NCBI RefSeq assembly: GCF_900156055.1
Contig: NZ_FTMQ01000006.1
Coordinates: forward strand, 124,001-188,000
Reading direction: 5' to 3'
DNA length: 64,000 nucleotides
Source: Rhizobium sp. RU33A
GTDB taxonomy: Bacteria > Pseudomonadota > Alphaproteobacteria > Rhizobiales > Rhizobiaceae
Below, in pieces: positions 1-8,265 of the stretch. Position 1 is the stretch's first letter, and every line of letters starts with the position of its first letter. The translations under genes and the position numbers were made by a program. The notes beneath the pieces were generated by a model. The model worked only from the letters and a program-made list of their open reading frames with translations. It had not been told where the DNA came from and did no database searches.

Positions 1-1
1 T

Positions 2-856
2 GGCATGGATCACGCTTCCCTCTCGACGGGCACGCAAGCCTTCGCCACCTTGCTCGGGGAGACCGCACCAGAGCCTAAACCCGCGGCCCCGCATCGGCCG
101 GCGCTCGCGCTCGGTTACGTGCCGATGACCGGCGAAAATGTCGCAGACCGCGCGGACCGTCTCTTTTCGAACATGACGTTGTCGCTGAAGGAGATCGAGG
201 CCGAACAGCTTCAACGCATCGAGGAACTGGCAAGCGGCGCCTCGCAGACTGCCGACGAGATTGCCGCGATCCTCAGGCGTCAGGGCGTGCCGATCGACGA
301 GCAGGCAGCACTGACAACGATCGATGCCGTGGGTGGTCCATATCTCGCACCGCAGTCGGATCGGGACTTCAACGCCTCGCTGAATGCGCTGGATGTCGCG
401 CTCACCCGACTGGAGACGGTTCGCGACACCGCCAAGCGCCTGCCCTTCGCCAATCCCGCCCCTGGCCGGGAAATAACCAGCCGATTCGGCAACCGCCCGG
501 ATCCCTTTTTTGGCGGACTTGCCATGCATGCCGGCATCGATTTCCGTGCGCCGACGGGTACGGAAATCCGCTCCACCGGTGTTGGCAAGGTCGTGACGGC
601 AAGCTTTTCGGGCGGCTATGGCAACATGGTCGAAATCGATCACGGCCTAGGCCTTTCCACTCGCTACGGGCATATGTCCCGCATTCTGGTGAGCGAGGGC
701 GACACGGTTGAAACCGGGCAAATTCTCGGCCTGGCAGGTTCAACGGGACGCTCGACCGGGCCTCACCTGCACTACGAGATCCGGCGCAACGGCGCCCCTG
801 TCGATCCCATGCGCTTTCTCAACGCCGGAATGAAGCTGACGCCTTTGATCAATTGA
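2..856 (+). CDS. M23 family metallopeptidase (LytM-type peptidoglycan endopeptidase), probably 5'-truncated by the window
   Basis: Predicted zinc endopeptidase of the LytM/M23 family, acting on peptide cross-links of peptidoglycan in the periplasm. Counting from the ATG at position 5, the zinc-binding HxxxD motif is H175/D179 (MHAGID) and the HxH motif is H254-L-H256, both intact. Residues about 50-145 are alpha-helical and could be a coiled-coil spacer. The reading frame is open up to the window edge, and relatives in rhizobia normally carry an N-terminal membrane anchor that is missing here. I therefore read this as the C-terminal part of a longer gene, although an ATG start at position 5 cannot be excluded. 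Family assignment is firm; the exact substrate is inferred. Confidence 0.85.
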   Translation, partial: GMDHASLSTGTQAFATLLGETAPEPKPAAPHRPALALGYVPMTGENVADRADRLFSNMTLSLKEIEAEQLQRIEELASGASQTADEIAAILRRQGVPIDEQAALTTIDAVGGPYLAPQSDRDFNASLNALDVALTRLETVRDTAKRLPFANPAPGREITSRFGNRPDPFFGGLAMHAGIDFRAPTGTEIRSTGVGKVVTASFSGGYGNMVEIDHGLGLSTRYGHMSRILVSEGDTVETGQILGLAGSTGRSTGPHLHYEIRRNGAPVDPMRFLNAGMKLTPLIN

Positions 857-979
857 CGGCGAGGCGACGATTCGCAGCAGGTTTTACGGCGACAGGGCTC
901 CGGTTTGTTGATGACCTTGACGTTGCAAGCCAATTAATCGTGATCATTAAGCCTTTGTAGGGGTAAATCCGCCCGTTTC

Positions 980-1008
980 CTTGACTTTCCGGCAGTTTCC
1001 TTCTATTC
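980..1008 (+). promoter_or_regulatory. Candidate sigma-70 promoter for the helicase gene
   Basis: CTTGAC (980-985), a 17-bp spacer and CTATTC (1003-1008) fit the rhizobial housekeeping consensus CTTGAC-N17-CTATAT with two mismatches in the -10. The predicted transcription start, near 1015, lies about 25 nt before the TTG start of the helicase. The rest of the 857-1041 gap shows nothing else I can name. Confidence 0.5.
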
Positions 1009-1041
1009 GCCGCAACCATTGGCGCCCGATCAGACGGGCTA

Positions 1042-2601
1042 TTGAGCGATGTTCGCGAGAACAGGAACGGAAACTACTTCCCTTTGACCACTTTTGCTGA
1101 CCTTGGCCTGAGCCAAAAAGTCCTTTCTGCCGTCACCGATGCCGGCTACACCATTCCGACCCCGATCCAGGCAGGCGCAATTCCGCCTGCCCTGCAGCGG
1201 CGGGACATTCTCGGCATTGCGCAAACAGGCACCGGCAAGACGGCTAGCTTTGTCCTCCCGATGTTGACGCTGCTCGAAAAGGGCCGTGCCCGTGCTCGCA
1301 TGCCACGCACGCTCATTCTCGAGCCGACGCGCGAATTGGCAGCCCAGGTCGCCGAGAACTTCGAGAAGTACGGACGGAATCACAAGCTGAACGTGGCGCT
1401 GCTGATTGGTGGCGTGTCCTTCGATGAGCAGGACCGCAAGCTCGAACGTGGTGCCGACGTCCTGATCTGCACGCCAGGCCGCCTGCTCGACCATTGTGAG
1501 CGCGGCAAGCTGTTGATGACTGGCGTCGAGATCCTCGTGATCGACGAAGCCGACCGCATGCTCGACATGGGCTTCATCCCGGACATCGAGCGCATTGCAA
1601 AGATGATCCCATTCACGCGCCAGACGCTGTTCTTCTCGGCCACCATGCCGCCGGAAATCCAGAAGCTGGCCGACCGTTTTCTGCAGAACCCGGAACGCAT
1701 CGAGGTTGCCAAGCCCTCCTCGACCGCACTCACGGTGACGCAGCGTCTCGTTGCCTGCCACAACAAGGACTACGAGAAGCGTGCCAAGCTGCGCGAACTG
1801 ATCGGTACCCAGAGCGAATTGAAGAACGGCATCATCTTCTGCAACCGCAAGAAGGACGTCGCCGACTTGTTCCGTTCGCTGGAGCGTCATGGCTTCTCCG
1901 TCGGCGCCCTGCATGGCGACATGGACCAGCGCTCGCGCACGAACATGCTGGCCGGCTTCAAGGACAACCAGATCACGCTTCTGGTCGCCTCGGACGTTGC
2001 CGCCCGCGGCCTCGACATCCCGGATGTCAGCCACGTCTTCAATTTCGACGTACCTATTCACGCGGAAGATTATGTCCACCGCATCGGCCGCACCGGTCGA
2101 GCCGGCCGCTCGGGCGCAGCCTTCACCCTGGTAACGCGCAGCGACACGAAGTTCCTCGACGCCATCGAAAAGCTGATCGGTCAGACGATAGAATGGCATG
2201 AAGGGGATATCTCCGCACTTCCGGCGCCGGCTGAGAGCCACGACGAAAGCCGTGGAAAACGCGGTCGCGACAAGGGTCGCGAGCGGCGCGGCGGTCATAA
2301 ATCCGATACGCGCAGCGAGTATGTGAAGCCCGTCGAGGCAAGCGTCGAACCAGTCAAAGCGGCAGAGGAAGTTCAGGTGATGGAAGCGATCAAGGTGGAG
2401 CCGGTGGCGACAGAACGCAAAACGGACAAGCGCCGCGATCAGAATCCGCGCAACAACCGCAACAATCCTTATCCGGCAAACGATGACAACCGTGATCGCC
2501 GTCGCAACCGTCACCACGACCATGACGACGGCCCGACGCCTGTCGGCTTCGGCGATGACATCCCGGCCTTCATGCTGATCGTCGCTGCCGCCAAGGCCTG
2601 A
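1042..2601 (+). CDS. rhlE: DEAD-box RNA helicase, RhlE type
   Basis: ATP-dependent RNA helicase, cytoplasmic, expected to act in RNA remodelling or decay and ribosome assembly. With the TTG start at 1042, motif I (AQTGTGKT) is at 60-67, motif Ia PTREL follows, motif II DEAD is at 168-171, SAT is near 200 and motif VI HRIGRTGR is at 346-353. The two RecA-like domains fill residues about 20-380. They are followed by a roughly 130-residue tail rich in Arg, Lys, Asp and Asn, typical of RhlE-like RNA-binding tails. An alternative TTG start at 1084 has AGGAACGGA upstream and gives MTTFADLGL; the choice between them is uncertain. Family call is firm; the precise RNA targets are unknown. Confidence 0.9.
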   Translation: MSDVRENRNGNYFPLTTFADLGLSQKVLSAVTDAGYTIPTPIQAGAIPPALQRRDILGIAQTGTGKTASFVLPMLTLLEKGRARARMPRTLILEPTRELAAQVAENFEKYGRNHKLNVALLIGGVSFDEQDRKLERGADVLICTPGRLLDHCERGKLLMTGVEILVIDEADRMLDMGFIPDIERIAKMIPFTRQTLFFSATMPPEIQKLADRFLQNPERIEVAKPSSTALTVTQRLVACHNKDYEKRAKLRELIGTQSELKNGIIFCNRKKDVADLFRSLERHGFSVGALHGDMDQRSRTNMLAGFKDNQITLLVASDVAARGLDIPDVSHVFNFDVPIHAEDYVHRIGRTGRAGRSGAAFTLVTRSDTKFLDAIEKLIGQTIEWHEGDISALPAPAESHDESRGKRGRDKGRERRGGHKSDTRSEYVKPVEASVEPVKAAEEVQVMEAIKVEPVATERKTDKRRDQNPRNNRNNPYPANDDNRDRRRNRHHDHDDGPTPVGFGDDIPAFMLIVAAAKA

Positions 2602-2606
2602 TCCCT

Positions 2607-3014
2607 GTGGGTCAGCCCGGTATCGATTTCCCCGGTCTCGGGGTTGGTCTTGCCATCCTTCGGGATGGCAAACTGCTTTTGTGCAAGCGCATGAAGGCGC
2701 CGGAAGCCGGCCACTGGAACATCGTCGGCGGCAAGGTCGACCATATGGAACCGGCAGAACTTGCCGCGCGCCGGGAGGCCGAGGAAGAAACGGGGCTCTC
2801 GATCGGTCCGATTTGCTATCTCGGCATCACCGAGCAATTGATCGAGGCGGACCGCCAGCACTGGATTTCGCTGCTCTACGTCACCGAAGACACGTCCGGC
2901 GATCCGCAACTGACCGAACCGGACAAGCTTTCGGAAATCGGCTGGTTTGATCTGGATGACCTGCCGCAGCCGCTTTCCGTCTTCACCCAGACGGTTCTGA
3001 CCTACCTGCGCTGA
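2607..3014 (+). CDS. Nudix hydrolase
   Basis: Hydrolase of nucleoside diphosphate-linked compounds; the substrate cannot be read from sequence. The full Nudix box G-x5-E-x7-REUxEExGU is present and intact around residues 40-65 (GGKVDHME...REAEEETGL), with the catalytic glutamates in place. The 135-residue length is that of a stand-alone domain. It starts at GTG 2607, five bases after the helicase stop, so it is probably co-transcribed with it. Its 3' end overlaps the convergent TfoX-N gene by 13 nt. The beginning (DFPGLGVGLAILRDGKLLLCKR) is typical of housekeeping Nudix proteins related to MutT. Confidence 0.9.
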   Translation: MGQPGIDFPGLGVGLAILRDGKLLLCKRMKAPEAGHWNIVGGKVDHMEPAELAARREAEEETGLSIGPICYLGITEQLIEADRQHWISLLYVTEDTSGDPQLTEPDKLSEIGWFDLDDLPQPLSVFTQTVLTYLR

Positions 3015-3343
3015 GCGGCCTCACGCTCGGTGACCCGCATCGCGGCATCAAGCGCGATCCGCGCCCATTTCCCCATGATATCGGGGTCGTCGAGCGCCTC
3101 ATCGGGGATTGTCCAATAGGGCATGGCGACGGGCTTGCCGCTTCGACCCTCATAGCACCAGCGCTTCGCGCCGGCTTCTTCCAGGAGCGGTGCACTCTCC
3201 TCATCGCCCTTCAGCATCAGTTCGCCGCGCAGTTCGAGCGCAAAGATGATGCCGCGCGCGTAGATGCCCTTGCCGCCAAACATCCGACGGATGGTCACCG
3301 GTCCGACCGCCTCGAACATCTCCTCGATCGCCGCATTGTCCAT
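3002..3343 (-). CDS. TfoX N-terminal domain protein
   Basis: Small protein of 113 residues consisting of a single TfoX-N domain (MFEAVGPVTIRRMFGG near the N terminus, then a GIIFALE strand). In gammaproteobacteria the domain occurs in the competence regulator TfoX/Sxy, but stand-alone copies in alphaproteobacteria are uncharacterised, so no competence role is claimed. I chose the ATG at 3343 because AAGGA lies six bases upstream; a TTG at 3349 is also in frame. The start sits two bases after the stop of the upstream MoeA/MobA-like gene, so it is the last gene of that operon. It overlaps the convergent Nudix gene by 13 nt. Confidence 0.75.
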   Translation of the reverse strand: MDNAAIEEMFEAVGPVTIRRMFGGKGIYARGIIFALELRGELMLKGDEESAPLLEEAGAKRWCYEGRSGKPVAMPYWTIPDEALDDPDIMGKWARIALDAAMRVTEREAAQRR

Positions 3344-3345
3344 GG

Positions 3346-4989
3346 TCAATCCTTCAGGATCCCGCCGGCCGCCAGAATAGCCTCGGGCGTATCGACATCA
3401 AGACGAGCAGCCGCGCCGATTTCGACATCGATGACGGCAAGCCCCGAGCTTTCGATCACAGGCCGGGCGCCGATATCGCCTTCCAGCGCCTTCAAGGCCT
3501 CGAAGGTCGCCGCGGGCAAAATGACGGGGTTGCCGCGCTGGCCATCGGACACGGCGCGCACGATCGCCTTGCCGCCGGACTTTACATAGGCACGGGCAAG
3601 TGCTGCAATATCAGCACCGGAGACGTTCGGCATATCGGCGAGCAGTACCATCATGCCAGGCAGGCCCTTGGCCTCGACGGCTGCAAGGCCAGCCTTCAGC
3701 GAGCTGGCCATGCCTGTCAAAAAGTCCGGATTTTCCAGCACTTCGACATCGAGTCCTGTAAGCACATCGGCAACCTCACCACTGCGATGACCGGTGATGA
3801 CCGTAACAGCACCGACGCCGGCCTCGATCGCCTGCCGCACGGAGCGTCGAACGAGCGGCTCGCCCTCGAACTCGGCGAGCAGCTTATGGCGACCACCCTC
3901 GCCCATCCGGCTCGCCCGACCGGCGGCAAGCACCACGAGGCCGAGGGCCGCAGGATCGACATTCTTCGTGGCGCTCTGACGCGGCAGCGGACGGCTCGGA
4001 ATTTCCATCAGCAGACCACCGACGCCCCAACCAGCCATTTCCATGCGATCGGGCGGTTGACCGGCGAGAATGCCATTCAAGACCCAGTCGAAACCATTTT
4101 CCTTCTGCGAGCGTGCACAACCGGGCGCACCGATGACGGGGACATCGCCTACATGACCGAGAACCAGCAGATTGCCGGGATCAACGGGCAGCCCGACCTG
4201 ATCGACCACGCCGCCCGCAAGCCGGATGGCCGAGGGTATGACGTCATCGGCATCGGCCACGGCCGAGGCACCGAAGATCACGATGAGCGGCGGACCGTCT
4301 TCCGCGGCAGCTCTGTCGTTAAGCGAGGCGCGGATAGCGTCGGCCACGGCCTCTGCCCGATGCGGGACCCGGTGTTCGGATGCAAGCCGGCTCTGCGAGG
4401 GCAGAAGTCGGGCTTCGAGCACGCGGGCCGTCTTGTCCATGACGGACGGTTTCAGGGACGGCAGCTGGGTCGCGACGAGATGCACCCAGTGGCGACGATA
4501 GGGCGCGACCTGAAAGGCGATACTGTCCTGCAGGATGGCAGCAGCTTCTGCAACATGTGCACCGGCCACGGCCAGCGGGATGATCTTCACGGTCGCGACG
4601 AGATCACCGGCCCGCACGTCTCGACGATCGGCAAGACAGGCGAGCGTGATCGCCGGATCGACGGCGTTGAAGCAGTCGACCAACGTCTTGTTCGCGCGAA
4701 AGAGACCGTTTGCCGAGGCATAGAAATTTACCCGCCCTGTCGAGGCTGGACTGCGGATCAGACCTCTGGGCTCTATTGCAGCGCTCAAACGGTCGGCCGC
4801 TTCGTCTTCCATCAGGTCGCCGGGTTCCAGCCGGCATGCAATGACAGTCATCACCCCCTCTGCCTGCAGGCGGGCGAGATCGTCTGCCTGGAGTCGGTGT
4901 CCCTTGGGCAGCTTGCCGGAGGCCAGAGGCTGCGAATGCGCAAGGATCGCGCCACCAGCTTCAGATGTCGGGATTGGCCCAAACCTCAC
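3346..4989 (-). CDS. Molybdopterin-binding / NTP-transferase fusion (MoeA-MobA-like cofactor maturation protein)
   Basis: Two-domain protein of 547 residues. Residues 1 to about 335 resemble the MoaB/MoeA molybdopterin-binding fold (GAPGCARSQKENGFDWVL at about 287-304). Residues from 348 form a nucleotidyltransferase of the MobA/MocA type, with the signature LAAGRASRMG at 354-363 and LLADMPNV further on. Domain order and operon neighbours suggest attachment of a nucleotide (CMP in known MocA proteins) to the molybdenum cofactor for xanthine dehydrogenase-family enzymes; that activity is inferred. Start is GTG 4989, overlapping the stop of the XdhC C-terminal gene as GTGA, which implies translational coupling. 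No truncation or missing motif is seen. Confidence 0.85.
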   Translation of the reverse strand: MRFGPIPTSEAGGAILAHSQPLASGKLPKGHRLQADDLARLQAEGVMTVIACRLEPGDLMEDEAADRLSAAIEPRGLIRSPASTGRVNFYASANGLFRANKTLVDCFNAVDPAITLACLADRRDVRAGDLVATVKIIPLAVAGAHVAEAAAILQDSIAFQVAPYRRHWVHLVATQLPSLKPSVMDKTARVLEARLLPSQSRLASEHRVPHRAEAVADAIRASLNDRAAAEDGPPLIVIFGASAVADADDVIPSAIRLAGGVVDQVGLPVDPGNLLVLGHVGDVPVIGAPGCARSQKENGFDWVLNGILAGQPPDRMEMAGWGVGGLLMEIPSRPLPRQSATKNVDPAALGLVVLAAGRASRMGEGGRHKLLAEFEGEPLVRRSVRQAIEAGVGAVTVITGHRSGEVADVLTGLDVEVLENPDFLTGMASSLKAGLAAVEAKGLPGMMVLLADMPNVSGADIAALARAYVKSGGKAIVRAVSDGQRGNPVILPAATFEALKALEGDIGARPVIESSGLAVIDVEIGAAARLDVDTPEAILAAGGILKD

Positions 4990-5702
4990 GGCGAGGCCTC
5001 TTGGGCGCCGGAGGCAGCCCCAAGACTGCGCCGGCGCAGCGACTGGATGATATCGGCGAGGATCGCGACCGCGATTTCGGCCGGTGTGGCAGCACCGATA
5101 TCGAGGCCGATCGGGGCGTGAATGCGCGAGATCGTCGCGGCATCCAGGCCGCCCGCCGTCAATCGCTCGACGCGCTTCGCATGCGTCTTTCGCGAACCAA
5201 GTGCTCCCACATAGAAGCAGCCTGATTTCAACGCGGCGATCAGGCCTGGATCGTCGATCTTCGGATCATGGGTGACGGCCACCATGGCGCTGTAACGGTC
5301 GAGCGGCATCCCGGCGAAGACCTCGTCCGGCCAGTCAGCCCGTAGATCGATGCCGGCGAAACGCTCCGGTGTAGCGAAGGCCGTGCGCGGATCGATGATG
5401 GTGACGGCAAAGCCTGATAGCGCCGCCATCGGCACCAGTGCCTGGCTGATGTGGACAGCGCCGATCACGACGATCCGCGGCGGCGGTAGATGGATGTTGA
5501 GGAAGAGGCTTTTGCCGTCGATATCAACGATGCCCGATTTGCCAGACAGAAGCCGCGCGCGTATTTCGTCGCCGAGTGGATCCGCAGCAACCTGATCCTC
5601 CGTCACCAGATGCGAAGTGCCGGCAGCCAGGTCGCTCACCAGCACGGCACCGAGACGGTCGCGTTTTGCGGCATTCACAGCCGCAAGTGTCGAAATTTCC
5701 AT
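4986..5702 (-). CDS. XdhC family protein, C-terminal (Rossmann) half
   Basis: XdhC-type accessory factor, 238 residues. XdhC proteins bind molybdenum cofactor, promote its sulfuration and deliver it to xanthine dehydrogenase-type enzymes. This ORF has a short leader (about 1-70), then the Rossmann-like XdhC-C domain with PRIVVIGAVHISQAL near 75-90 and GALGSRKTHAKR near 170. The CxxG cysteines of the N-terminal domain are absent here and lie in the separate ORF upstream, so the classical protein is split over two genes. Its start overlaps that ORF by one base (TGATG). In usual copies the Rossmann turn reads GxGH; here it is GAVH, a small deviation. Confidence 0.85.
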   Translation of the reverse strand: MEISTLAAVNAAKRDRLGAVLVSDLAAGTSHLVTEDQVAADPLGDEIRARLLSGKSGIVDIDGKSLFLNIHLPPPRIVVIGAVHISQALVPMAALSGFAVTIIDPRTAFATPERFAGIDLRADWPDEVFAGMPLDRYSAMVAVTHDPKIDDPGLIAALKSGCFYVGALGSRKTHAKRVERLTAGGLDAATISRIHAPIGLDIGAATPAEIAVAILADIIQSLRRRSLGAASGAQEASP

Positions 5703-6034
5703 CAGCCCAGCCTCTCCACCTGCACGCGGATGCGGCCGCCGCAGGAGAGGCCCACTCGCCAGGCGGTCTCGTCGGCCACGCCGAATTCGAGCATCTTCGG
5801 CGTCCCGTTCTCGATCACATCGAGCGCCTCGGAGATGACGGCACCTTCGACGCAGCCACCGGAGACCGAGCCTTCGAAATTGCCCTCGCCATCGATGACA
5901 AGATGGCTACCGACCGGGCGCGGCGCCGATCCCCAGGTTTCGATCACGGTCGCGATCGCGACGGATCGGCCCTCAGCGAACCAGCTTTCGGCAATGTAGA
6001 GCGGATCGCGCAGAACGGCGTCGGTGGTCATCAT
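5702..6034 (-). CDS. XdhC/CoxI N-terminal domain protein
   Basis: Stand-alone N-terminal XdhC/CoxI domain, 110 residues. The two conserved cysteine motifs are intact: SGGCVEG with C61 and GLSCGGRI with C98. In characterised XdhC proteins this region contacts the molybdenum cofactor. Together with the next gene it makes up one complete XdhC. It starts at ATG 6034, overlapping the stop of the VWA gene as ATGA, and ends in a one-base overlap with the XdhC C half, so the three are almost certainly translationally coupled. Confidence 0.88.
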   Translation of the reverse strand: MMTTDAVLRDPLYIAESWFAEGRSVAIATVIETWGSAPRPVGSHLVIDGEGNFEGSVSGGCVEGAVISEALDVIENGTPKMLEFGVADETAWRVGLSCGGRIRVQVERLG

Positions 6035-7305
6035 GGCTGGCTCCTGTCTGAAGCGAGATAACGCCGGGGATCGCAGTTCCGATCCGGCGCACCGGATAAA
6101 GATTGCACGAGATCCGACAGCGCTTCCAGATTGTGAACGGACCTGAGTTCATCAACATGCGGCAGCATGGACCGTACGCCTCGCGCGCGCGCCTCGAAAC
6201 CGGAAAAGCGCAGCAATGGATTGAGCCAGACGAGGCGTCGGCACGAGCGATGCAGCCGGTCGGTCTCACGGGCAAGCATATCGACCTCGTCCCGCTCCAA
6301 CCCGTCGGTAATCAGCAGCACGACGGCACCCTGCCCCAGTACGCGCCGTCCCCAATGGCGGTTGAAGAGTTTGAGCGTCTCGCCGATCCGCGTGCCGCCC
6401 GACCAGTCCGCGACGGCGTCCGTGCATTGCGCGATCGCCTCGTCCGGATCGCGGTGACGCAGTTGCCGCGTCACATTGGTGAGCCGCGTACCGAAGAGGA
6501 AGGTATGCACCCGGCGGCGGCGTTCGGTCAGAACATGCAGAAAATGCAAGAAGATGCGGGTATACTGGCTCATCGAACCGGAAATGTCCGCGAGGATGAC
6601 GAGCGGCGGCGGCCGTTGCCGGCGCTCGCGAAACTTCGGCAGCATCAGGTCGCCACCGGTGCGCAGCGACTGACGCATCGTCGCCCGCGGATCGACGATC
6701 CGCCCGCGGGGTGACAGCCGATAGCGCCGGGTCTGGACAAGATCGAGCGGCATGGCGAGACGTTCGATGGCGCGACGCGCCTCCTTTAGTTCACTCGCCG
6801 TCATTTGCCCGAAATCGAGCCGACGAAAGACCTCCTGGCCGGAGACCGTGAGCCGGGCATCGACCTCGACATCCGGCTCGTCGCGTGGCTTCGGCTCGCG
6901 GCTCCTGTCGGCGAACAGCGCATCGCTGACCCTTGCACTGCCTGCCTTCGGCTTCTGCCGCTCTCCGATCGCCGCCACCGGCGACATCAACGCGATCATC
7001 TTGCCGACGAGATCCCGCGAGCGCCAGAAGATCGAAAAGGCCTCATCGAAAACCGGCTGATCCTCGTGGCGTTTGACGAAGATCGCCGAGAGAGCGGCAT
7101 GAAATTCGACGCGCGAACCGATGCCGATCGCGTCGATGGCCTCGATGGCGTCGATCACGGCACCGGGGCCGGGCTTCAGGCCAGCCTTTCGCAAGACACG
7201 CGCAAAATGAACGATATTGTCGGCGAGCCGCCCGTCGCCCTTGACCGGTGGCGGCACGACGATGCCGTCACGTCCGCTCGCGGGATGTGGCCCAAAGCTT
7301 TCCAT
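6031..7305 (-). CDS. VWA-domain protein, CoxE family
   Basis: CoxE-like protein of 424 residues with a von Willebrand factor A domain in its C-terminal half. The MIDAS metal-ion motif DxSxS is present as D240-ISG-S244. In Oligotropha, CoxE works with the AAA ATPase CoxD in building the active site of the molybdenum-copper CO dehydrogenase; MoxR/VWA pairs generally act as enzyme-assembly chaperones. I chose ATG 7305, one base after the stop of the MoxR gene, because the longer in-frame extension overlaps MoxR and reads as Arg/Ser-rich shadow sequence. The central part (about 118-155) is charged and probably a flexible linker. Confidence 0.87.
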   Translation of the reverse strand: MESFGPHPASGRDGIVVPPPVKGDGRLADNIVHFARVLRKAGLKPGPGAVIDAIEAIDAIGIGSRVEFHAALSAIFVKRHEDQPVFDEAFSIFWRSRDLVGKMIALMSPVAAIGERQKPKAGSARVSDALFADRSREPKPRDEPDVEVDARLTVSGQEVFRRLDFGQMTASELKEARRAIERLAMPLDLVQTRRYRLSPRGRIVDPRATMRQSLRTGGDLMLPKFRERRQRPPPLVILADISGSMSQYTRIFLHFLHVLTERRRRVHTFLFGTRLTNVTRQLRHRDPDEAIAQCTDAVADWSGGTRIGETLKLFNRHWGRRVLGQGAVVLLITDGLERDEVDMLARETDRLHRSCRRLVWLNPLLRFSGFEARARGVRSMLPHVDELRSVHNLEALSDLVQSLSGAPDRNCDPRRYLASDRSQP

Positions 7306-7306
7306 C

Positions 7307-8239
7307 TCAGCCGGCCTTTGCCAGGAGCTCGGCCTTGACCTCCGAGAGCAGCTTCTCACCTTCGCTGCCCTGGATGCGGGCGATGTCTTCCTGGTACTTC
7401 AAAAGCGTGCCCAGCGTATCGGCGATCGTCTCCGGATCGAGCGCCAAGCGATCCAGCTCGGTGAGCGCGGTCGCCCAGTCTATGGTCTCGGCGATGCCCG
7501 GGTTCTTGAACAGGTCAATGGTCCGGAGCTTCTGCACATAGGTGACGATCTGCCGAGAAAGCTGCTCGTTGCCGCCCTTCACCTTGCGGCGGATGATCGC
7601 CAGCTCGTCGGCAGCGGCCGGATAGTCAACCCAGTGATAGAGGCAACGCCGCTTCAAGGCGTCATGCACCTCGCGGGTCCGGTTCGACGTGACGATGACG
7701 ATGGGCGGCTCGGCGGCCTTCACCGTGCCGAATTCGGGGATGGTCACCTGGAAATCCGAGAGGACTTCCAGCAGGAAAGCCTCGAAGGCCTCGTCTGTGC
7801 GGTCGAGTTCGTCGATCAGGAAGACCGGCGCGCGTCCCGGTTCGCCTTGCAGCGCCTGAAGGACCGGACGGCGGATCAGATAGCGTTCGGAGAAGATGTC
7901 ACCTTCCAGCCGCGTGCGATCCGCTACACCCGACGCCTCGGCCATGCGGATTTCTAGCATCTGCGCCGGGTAGTTCCACTCGTAGACGGCGGAGGCGACA
8001 TCCAGGCCTTCGTAGCACTGCAGGCGGATCAGCGGGCGGTCGAGCGCCTTGGCCAGAACCTTGGCGACTTCGGTTTTGCCGACACCGGCTTCCCCTTCGA
8101 GGAAAAGTGGCCGTTTCATCCTGAGCGCGAGAAACAGCACCGTCGCCAGCGGCCTGCCGGCCAGATAATCCTCAGCCGAAAGCATATCGATGATACCATC
8201 GATCGTCTCCGGCAGCACCTTTCCCGAGGTCTCTGCCAT
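7307..8239 (-). CDS. MoxR family AAA+ ATPase (CoxD-like)
   Basis: AAA+ ATPase of the MoxR class, 310 residues. Walker A GEAGVGKT is at 49-56 and Walker B LIDELD at 141-146; TSNRTREV supplies sensor 1. MoxR proteins pair with VWA proteins to assemble or activate metalloenzymes; the immediate downstream CoxE gene supports that reading. Start at ATG 8239 is preceded by GGGAGGAGAC at ideal spacing; an ATG at 8251 would add four residues. The gap to the flavin reductase-like gene upstream is 26 bases. Confidence 0.88.
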   Translation of the reverse strand: MAETSGKVLPETIDGIIDMLSAEDYLAGRPLATVLFLALRMKRPLFLEGEAGVGKTEVAKVLAKALDRPLIRLQCYEGLDVASAVYEWNYPAQMLEIRMAEASGVADRTRLEGDIFSERYLIRRPVLQALQGEPGRAPVFLIDELDRTDEAFEAFLLEVLSDFQVTIPEFGTVKAAEPPIVIVTSNRTREVHDALKRRCLYHWVDYPAAADELAIIRRKVKGGNEQLSRQIVTYVQKLRTIDLFKNPGIAETIDWATALTELDRLALDPETIADTLGTLLKYQEDIARIQGSEGEKLLSEVKAELLAKAG

Positions 8240-8265
8240 GTCTCCTCCCATGTTAGAGGGGAAGT

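Noticed and set aside
3787..5121. 444-codon open frame on the plus strand
   Set aside because: Lies antisense to the MoeA/MobA-like fusion gene, has no family motif and reads as Arg/Gly/His-rich shadow sequence; the minus-strand genes have clear domains and coupling.
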